A stretch of 64,000 nucleotides of DNA from the NCBI RefSeq assembly GCF_037038585.1, contig NC_092541.1, positions 5,831,445 through 5,895,444 of the forward strand, in the 5' to 3' direction. The notes below the pieces were generated by a model. It was not told the origin of the DNA. It was given only the letters and a program-made list of their open reading frames with translations, and did not search any database. This document shows positions 57,850 through 64,000 of this stretch, piece by piece. The DNA comes from Patagioenas fasciata. Its lineage: Eukaryota; Chordata; Aves; Columbiformes; Columbidae. The position numbers and the translations under genes were made by a program. How positions within the stretch are numbered: the stretch's first letter is position 1; every line of letters begins with the position of its first letter.

Positions 57850-57856
57850 TTTTATA
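57850..57856 (-). promoter_or_regulatory. TATA box of keratin C
   Basis: TATAAAA on the minus strand, same spacing to exon 1 as in keratin A. Confidence 0.85.
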
Positions 57857-57869
57857 CCTGCCCTTCATT

Positions 57870-59529
57870 GCCACAGGACCAGAGGTACCCTTGGTAGAGG
57901 TAACAATTTTTGGACAAGCTCATCTTGAATGCAAACATGTGGGCTGTGCTTTAGCTTCCAACACTGCTGCCTTTTCATTTCCAGGTTTGTGCCATGCTCA
58001 TCCTCCAATGAAGGCTTTGTTTGATCTCTGGGATTAAAGGTCCCTGGATTTCTCAGGCAGGAATGCAGCAGTGCAGACAGAAGACTCAGTTCAGGTGCTG
58101 CATGGGTCTAAGAGAAGGCAAATGATGTCATTCTGGGTCACTCTCTGTTCTTTGATATACCAGTCTCAGGAAGAAGCTGAAGCCATAATCGACTGCATGT
58201 CCTTGTGCTCCCATGCATGAGGATGTCACAAGTCCTCATCTTTCCTTAACTTCTCAGCTCACCCTGATGGTTTTTGTGAGCATTGTGTTGCTTGAATTTG
58301 ACACCATCCTGCCTAACGCTGCCCCAGGAGTCATCAGCAGAGTACATGAACTTCTCTTAATGTGATGGTTCATGGTGTTGCTATCTGTGTTCTTTTCCTG
58401 TGTATACTTGCAAGCAGCCAAGTTTGTGCAGATGGACATTTGTGTATAATTGCACACTGGTGTGCATGAGTCTAAGTATGGACGTCCTTGTCTGTCAGTC
58501 ATCACAACAAAATGTGCGGTTCACTGCAGAGACACTCTCTACTGCTCTGTCCATGAGCACCACAGAGCAGGAGGTTCCCAGGGCCTAAAGGAGCCCCAGT
58601 GCAGCTGAGTGATGTTTGCAGCAGCCTGCCAGAGATCTGCCCAGGGAAGAGAAATGCAGCCCCTGTCTCCTGAGCCCTCCTTCTCCTGCCCGTCCAAACC
58701 TCTCACTTCCCTGCTGTTGTTTTCAGCTCACAACAAGGATGATTTCAGTCCAGTTTGAATCCTTGGTTTCATTCAGTGTAACAACACTGGATTTGTCTCA
58801 GCATGGCTGGCAGTCTCCCCTCCCTGCATCTCCAGGCCAGGAAACAGCTGCTCTCCCCAGCACTAGAGAGTTCAATACGAGGGGTTTGCTTTGTGGGCAA
58901 GGAGGAAGGCTGAGGAATCCTGTCGACCGTGTGCTGGCCATCCCTGAGGGGACCTCCTTCCAATGCACTCTAGAATGTGTCTGAGATGGCATAGAGCCCA
59001 ATTTCATGCACAAGTCAATGCCAATGTGCAGTAGATTGATCAGGTCCTATGTCAGACAAGAATTATGGCCTTCAATCAGAGAGCTACTGACTGAAGGGAA
59101 CATGGAGTCTGATGCTGCTGTGCTGTGAGTAGAAAGACAGACTGTGTAGCTTCCACTGGGAAAGCCAAAGAACAGGTGGATGCTTTGGACTTCAGATCAC
59201 ACTGACCATTACATCTTGCATTACAGTTTCAGTCTTAGTGTCCAGGAACTGCACATGGAAGGGAAGGAACATGAAATTCAAGAAAACATCCCCAAAACAC
59301 AGTTGTTGTCCCTCTTTCTAACAAGGTCTGTTCCCAGCAAGCACTTTTCTGAAGCCTCCACTCCTGACTGTTTGTCAGCTGCAGCTCAGTTGAGGGCTTT
59401 CTGCCTTCCCTTCAGTGACCTCAGTGAAATCAATGCCAGGAGCTCTGCTGGGAGAGCTCAGCCAGGGCTGATTTGCCCTCTCCATGAAGCTGCTTTGAGC
59501 TGAGGACAATGGGCCAAACCCATTACTTT
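57870..59529. other. Keratin-upstream intergenic block (module E)
   Basis: Duplicate of 10.9-12.56 kb; no gene seen. Confidence 0.5.
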
Positions 59530-60590
59530 CTCATGAGGAACAGGCACTGTGGACATGGAAAGGGCAGGGATATCTGTACCTGGAGCTTAGCAAGACCTTT
59601 GGCAGTTTCTCTCTTACTTCTTTCATGACCAAGTATGAGATGAATGGGTGCAGTGAAAGGATGATAAGGTGTGGAGAAAATTGCCTGGACTAACAGGCTC
59701 AGATGGTTATGACCACAGTGCAAAGCTCAGCTGCCCAACACTTACTGGTGGGGTGTAATAGTAGGGGTCCAGTAGTAGAACCAATACTGTTTGATGTTTT
59801 AATGAATCCCATGAGTCATGGGAAGCGGGGAACTCCCAGAGACTCTGTGGATAACACCCAGCAAGGGGAATGGGTCATAACGGTTGGACATGGCTCCTGG
59901 TCAAAGGACCTGAACAGTCTGAAGAAGTGGGCTGACTGGAAACTCATGGATGCCAAAAACAGCAAGGGCAAGGTTCTGCATGTGGGGGAGTAACCAGCTA
60001 GTTCATGGAGTCATGTAGGCTAGAACTGGCTGCCTGGGAAGCAGATCCACAGGAAACGATGTGAGGTTTCAAGGCTGATCCATCTGACTATCAGACAGCA
60101 GTGTGCCCTAGCAGCAAAAGGACCAGCTGCGTCCCGAGCTGTGTTAATGTTTTGCCAGCAGGTACAAGAACACGACCCTTTCCATCTGGCCCATATGAGA
60201 TCATATGTGGAGTACTGCTGCCAGACTGGGGCTCCCTGGTCAAGGAAGGGTATCAACGTATGGAAGTGAGTTCAACAAGGCCACTGTACATGTTAGGCAG
60301 CTGATGAACATGACATGCAAGGAGACACTGAGAGAAATGGGTGTCTTCATCTTGGACAAGAGATGTCTAGAATAATTTCTTGCCTTCTGTAACTGCTTGT
60401 ACAGAGGAACACAAGAAGATGCACATGGCCCGTGTAAGTGCCCAGGAGACAGACTTGGTGCAATTTCCATCCTCTGAGGTGCTAAAGAATGGACTGAATG
60501 TGACTTTGAGCAACAGGATCTAATGGGATCTGTTCTGAGCAGAGGAGTGACCTAGATGACTTCTGAAGGTCCCTTCTTAACTACATTCTG
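59530..60590 (+). mobile_element. Old CR1 LINE upstream of V2-5
   Basis: Duplicate of 12565-13620 (EPILFDVLMN, LNSLKKWADWKLMDAKNSKG). Confidence 0.8.
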
Positions 60591-60665
60591 ACTCCGTAAT
60601 TCTCCTCCTCAACTACTCACACTGACACCTGCACGGCCATGAGAACGTGTCCCCACACCCCTCTA

Positions 60666-60995
60666 CCACAAACCAACTTTCAGTCATTGTGCTGGGACTA
60701 CACAGAGGCAGCTGAAGGGAGGCTCTCAGCCTCCTCACTGCCTACCGCAGGAAATCAGTGGCTGCTGTTTCCAGCCCCTGAGCTCGGAGACAGCTCTGGG
60801 AAGCTGGTCCAGGAGCCGAAGTTGTGGCCGTGCAGAGCCCCGGAGCCCTGTGAACTCGGGCGAGATCCCGAGCGGCGCAGGCGCAGGACTCAGCCCCAAG
60901 GCGGAGCTTGCGGTGGAGAGGAGAAGAGGAGGAGGGTCGGAGCAGAGAACCGGAGCTGCGGGGGGGCAGCGAGGCGCGGGCGGCGGAGCGGCGGG
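60666..60995 (+). promoter_or_regulatory. Putative V2-5 promoter and 5'UTR
   Basis: Duplicate of 13692-14021 with few changes. Confidence 0.5.
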
Positions 60996-61846
60996 ATGCG
61001 GCGGTGCCGGGGCGCAGGGCTGGCGGGACTGGCCGCGGTGCTCCTGGGTGCGCGGGGCTGGCGGGGCTGGGTGGGGGACGGGCCTGAGCCTGGGGTGGCC
61101 CCCGCAGGTCCCTCGAAGCTGTCGTCCCCTCTGGCTTCTTCACAGACTTTTGCCCCCAAACCACCCTCCCCTACGTCCCACATTCCTTCTAGAAAACTCA
61201 TCGCTCTATTTTTTTTCTAGTTCTCCCTGTTTCCTTTCTTGCCTCTGTGTCTTTCCCTATAACTCATGCAGTCATTCTTTCCCCTTGCTACTTTGTGTTT
61301 ATCAGTCTTTTATCCCACTTCTTTTCTAAATGATTCCACCCTTCCACCTATCGTTCATGCATTCTTATCTCCACCAAATACTATGGACACTTCCATTACT
61401 CATGTGTGCGCTTCTTCTAGAACCCCTTCTCATCATCTCTATTTGTTCCTCAGTGCTCCTGTGGGATTTGTTCCCGGAAGCAGCAACCAGGGCTTTGAGG
61501 TTTTGAGGAATTTTGAGGATTTGAGGATGTTTTCCTTCTTTTTCTCCTCGGCAGTGGCTTCGGGAAGAGCCCAGGTGCAGCAGGACCCGTCGGCAGAGAC
61601 CTCCGAGGACACCGAAATCAGCATCAACTGCTCACACCCCAACATGCAGAGCAGTGATTACATCTTCTGGTACCGTCTCCTCCCGGACCGAGGTCCCGAA
61701 CTCCTCGTGTGGGGTATTAAAGGCTCCAAAGCGCTGTCGGACCCGCCGGGTTGGCTGTCGGTGGCGGCAGACCGCCGGTCCAGCGCCCTGTGGCTCTCCC
61801 GGCCCCGGCGCGGGGACGCGGCGGTGTATTACTGCGCCGTGGGAGA
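60996..61846 (+). CDS. TRAV: T-cell receptor alpha V segment, family 2, copy 5 (V2-5)
   Basis: Duplicate of V2-1. Leader exon 60996-61047 is identical; the intron is 507 bases; V exon 61555-61846. The V exon differs from V2-1 at five bases, every one an amino-acid change: QQD for QQE, MQSSD for IQIND (three changes in CDR1) and DRGP for DRRP. The rest, from CDR2 to the end, is identical. The V domain and CAVG end are intact. Confidence 0.95.
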
Positions 61847-61885
61847 CACGGGGAGAGGAGCCGGGGCTGCGGCCGGGCACGAACC
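61847..61885 (+). other. 23-RSS of V2-5
   Basis: Heptamer CACGGGG, 23-base spacer, nonamer GCACGAACC (61877-61885). Confidence 0.88.
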
Positions 61886-61949
61886 GCCGCGGGCGGGGCC
61901 GGGCGGGTGAGGCGGGGGCAGCGGGGACAGGGGGACAGTCCTGGTCGAC

Positions 61950-61964
61950 CCGCCAGGGGGCGCT
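61950..61964 (+). promoter_or_regulatory. CTCF-like motif 3' of V2-5 RSS
   Basis: CCGCCAGGGGGCGCT in forward orientation, 64 bases after the nonamer. Confidence 0.65.
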
Positions 61965-62169
61965 GCCGCTCCGCCCGCAGGAGCCGCCTGGCCCCCTCCG
62001 CCCCCAGGGCGGCTCCCCCGCCCGAGCACCGGCAACGATATTGACATTACACCAACCGCACCCCCACATGGATTCAGACCACTGAGTCTACGTGCTGATT
62101 CTTCCTTCTGAGCCCTCCGAATGACAAGAGGAGTTGCCCATGGACAGTTGTCCCGTGCTGGGGGCTGGT

Positions 62170-62580
62170 TGTGCTCCCCAGGAGGGGCAAAAAGCTGTAG
62201 TTGATCTCTCCACAGAGCCTCCTCATGGCAAAGATGGGCAGTTCCAAGCACACCTGATGGAAAAGACTCTCCTCTTCATTCCCTCCTGTCAGCTATTTAC
62301 ACACATTGCCAGTGTCCCCCCTGAGCCGTCTCTTCCCCAGGCTGTACACTGTCAGCCCTCTCAGCATATTCTCATAGGAAAGATGCTCCAATTCTCACAC
62401 CATTTTGCTGGTCTCACTCCAGTATCTTTCTTGTATTGAGGAGTGCAAAAGTGGAGTGAGCACTCAACAGTACTGAGTAGAGAGGATCAGGTCCTTCGTC
62501 CTGCTGGTTGACTCTCTTCCTACTGCAGCCCAGGCTGCTGTTGGCCTTCCTTGCCATGAGGGTCCGTTGCCACAGCAGAC
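62170..62580 (-). mobile_element. CR1 LINE fragment
   Basis: Duplicate of 15190-15600. Confidence 0.7.
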
Positions 62581-62754
62581 ACAGGAACACCCCAGAACTG
62601 CTGAAACTGAGCGGGACACAGCAGCGAGTATTCAGGAGCAGTATCCCAGCTGCTTGTCCAGCTCTTCCTCTTCCCTCAGCATGCACCAGAGACCACTGTT
62701 GGAGAAGAAGACTCTTGGTATGAGACATGACTTCTCCTGTGTTTTTACCTTGTT

Positions 62755-62793
62755 GAAAAAACAACCAAACAAACAAACAAACAAAAAAACCCC
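62755..62793 (+). repeat. A-rich (CAAA)n microsatellite
   Basis: Duplicate of 15779-15826 with fewer units. Confidence 0.8.
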
Positions 62794-63947
62794 AACAGGT
62801 TGGAATCTATGGGCACAGATTATCTCATTCCACACATTTCAAGTGACCCAGGTGCTTCTTTACACCTACCATACATCTGAAAATGAGTGCTCCTTTGGCC
62901 AAGCTTTGCCTTTTCTTTTATGCTTGTAGTTTCTCAATCATTCTGAGAAGTGAATGCCACGACAGCATTGCTACAGGTCTTGCAGGGAGACATTTCAGAG
63001 ACTGAACTCAACATGGAGTTTCTCCCCAGAGCCGACTCAGGAGAATCAATTTCCTCTGGGCACAGGAGACTTTCAGCTTCTTAAAGAACTTTCTTGCCTG
63101 AAGAACTCCAGCAAAGGCCACTGTAAGGACAAGTGGAAGGCGAGAGCTGCTGGTTCACTAAGGCTGGCAGATCAAATCCCTTTTCTTTTCAAAGGGAAGA
63201 GCAAAGAAAAGGGAAAGTGATAAACAAAGCACAAAATGACACTGATCTCTCAGTAGGTGATAAGGGAGACAAGGAGGGAGACCAGAGCTCTGCAGCCTCT
63301 AATTGATGGGCCATTGGGAAACTGCAGGTGTAGCTTTGTAGTGGGACAGGCTGAGCTTTGGAAGTGACAGGAAGTGACAGGAAGAACAGGAGGATTTGCA
63401 TGTTTGAGCAGAGTCCTGTGGGACTAGACAACACTTCTTAAGGCATGTGGAGGGGAAGAGTCAAAGGTGGGGGGAAAGAGGAGACTGGGGAGGATCAAGG
63501 GGAGACAATAGAGAGGGGGAAGAATAAAAGGTGGTACCTGCACCTAAGCAGGAGTTGGTCAGTGCAATTGTTGGGGTGGCCCCTGTGCCTGACCACTACA
63601 GCCCCCCCACCTTCTTATTAAATCCTTTCTTAAGAAGGAAAGGGAAAGGTTATGTCAGCCTGGAGACCCTCCACATCTCTAGGAACCTCATTTGAGAACA
63701 TGACGAGGTCCAGCACATCATCTATGAGGACAGGAGATGAGGACTTCACTGCAAGCAGACCAGGAACAGCCCCTTCCCATCATGGCATTCCCTCAGTTAC
63801 CAGGACATCTCCTTTTGGAATTGTTGAGAAATGCTGAATGAGCCACAGATGTTCTTGGTGGAGGAGGGAGAAACCATGAATGAGACTTTCAGGCAGAGGA
63901 AGTATAGATCTCTTCCCTTCCCCACTTCTACATTTGCTCCCCCCCAG
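62794..63947. other. V1-upstream non-coding block (start of module B')
   Basis: Duplicate of 15827-16976; no gene seen. Confidence 0.55.
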
Positions 63948-64000
63948 AGTGGTTTCCGGCAGCTCTGGTATCTTGGGGCTGGGAGGTGCTTTTCTGACTC
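63948..64000 (+). promoter_or_regulatory. Putative promoter block of the next family-1 V segment (cut)
   Basis: Begins agtggtttccggcagctctg as at 16977. By alignment the leader ATG should lie about 30 bases beyond the window end. Confidence 0.45.

Larger units (their letters stand above)
47048..64000. repeat. Segmental duplication, second copy (modules E and start of B')
   Basis: Near-identical to 1-17030 in order and orientation. Differences that set it apart are a solo LTR at 48318-48652, loss of about 640 bases near 55798, about 225 extra bases at 54872-55097, and point changes concentrated in the V exons. Confidence 0.9.

Noticed and set aside
1-64000. J, D or constant segments of the receptor
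   Set aside because: I looked for FGxG-type J motifs with 12-spacer signals and for constant-domain or membrane exons and found none that hold up.
1-64000. CRISPR arrays, tRNA or rRNA genes
   Set aside because: No spaced direct repeats of CRISPR type, and no tRNA or rRNA signature was recognised; the sequence is vertebrate.

Overview
The window reads as a bird genome, from the variable (V) array of the T-cell receptor alpha/delta locus. Three lines of evidence agree: intact V gene segments with 23-bp-spacer recombination signals, feather beta-keratin genes, and abundant CR1 LINEs with avian-type LTRs. I cannot resolve the species. No D, J or constant segment is visible, so this is an internal piece of the V array.

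Nine complete V segments lie on the + strand. They fall into two families. Family 1 (V1-1 to V1-4, leader [16 protein letters not shown]) starts at 3771, 17063, 28749 and 51152. Family 2 (V2-1 to V2-5, leader MRRCRGAGLAGLAAVLL) starts at 14022, 25388, 34761, 44133 and 60996. Each has a leader exon, one intron, a V exon with Cys/Trp/Cys landmarks, and an abutting heptamer-23-nonamer signal. On the opposite strand, between the two V families, sit three intact feather keratin genes (10135-10437, 22702-23004, 57110-57412) and one keratin pseudogene (about 40240-40559). Olfactory-receptor pseudogene pieces occur at about 8.9 kb, 37.1 kb and 55.9 kb.

The layout is a repeated module: CR1(-), V1, CR1(+), OR fragment, keratin(-), old CR1(+), V2. 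Module A covers 1-16.7 kb. Module B (16.7-27.4 kb) is complete but lacks the OR fragment. Module C (27.4-36 kb) has no keratin. Module D (36-46.8 kb) has no V1, a broken keratin and an OR6-like pseudogene. Module E (47-62 kb) is a near-identical copy of A, displaced by about 47 kb. The last 1.5 kb begins a copy of B and stops about 30 bases before its expected V1 leader. The window therefore holds one full period of a ~47-kb tandem duplication and part of the next.

Functionally the V segments would rearrange to downstream J segments and encode the variable domain of the receptor. Every family-2 segment carries a CTCF-like motif just 3' of its recombination signal, oriented towards the presumed J/C side; family 1 does not. 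The keratins are separate structural genes with their own TATA boxes, 5'UTR introns and poly(A) signals. Deletional V-J joining would remove some of them from T-cell chromosomes. Coordinates of coding exons, recombination signals and short motifs were read directly; boundaries of old repeats are approximate.
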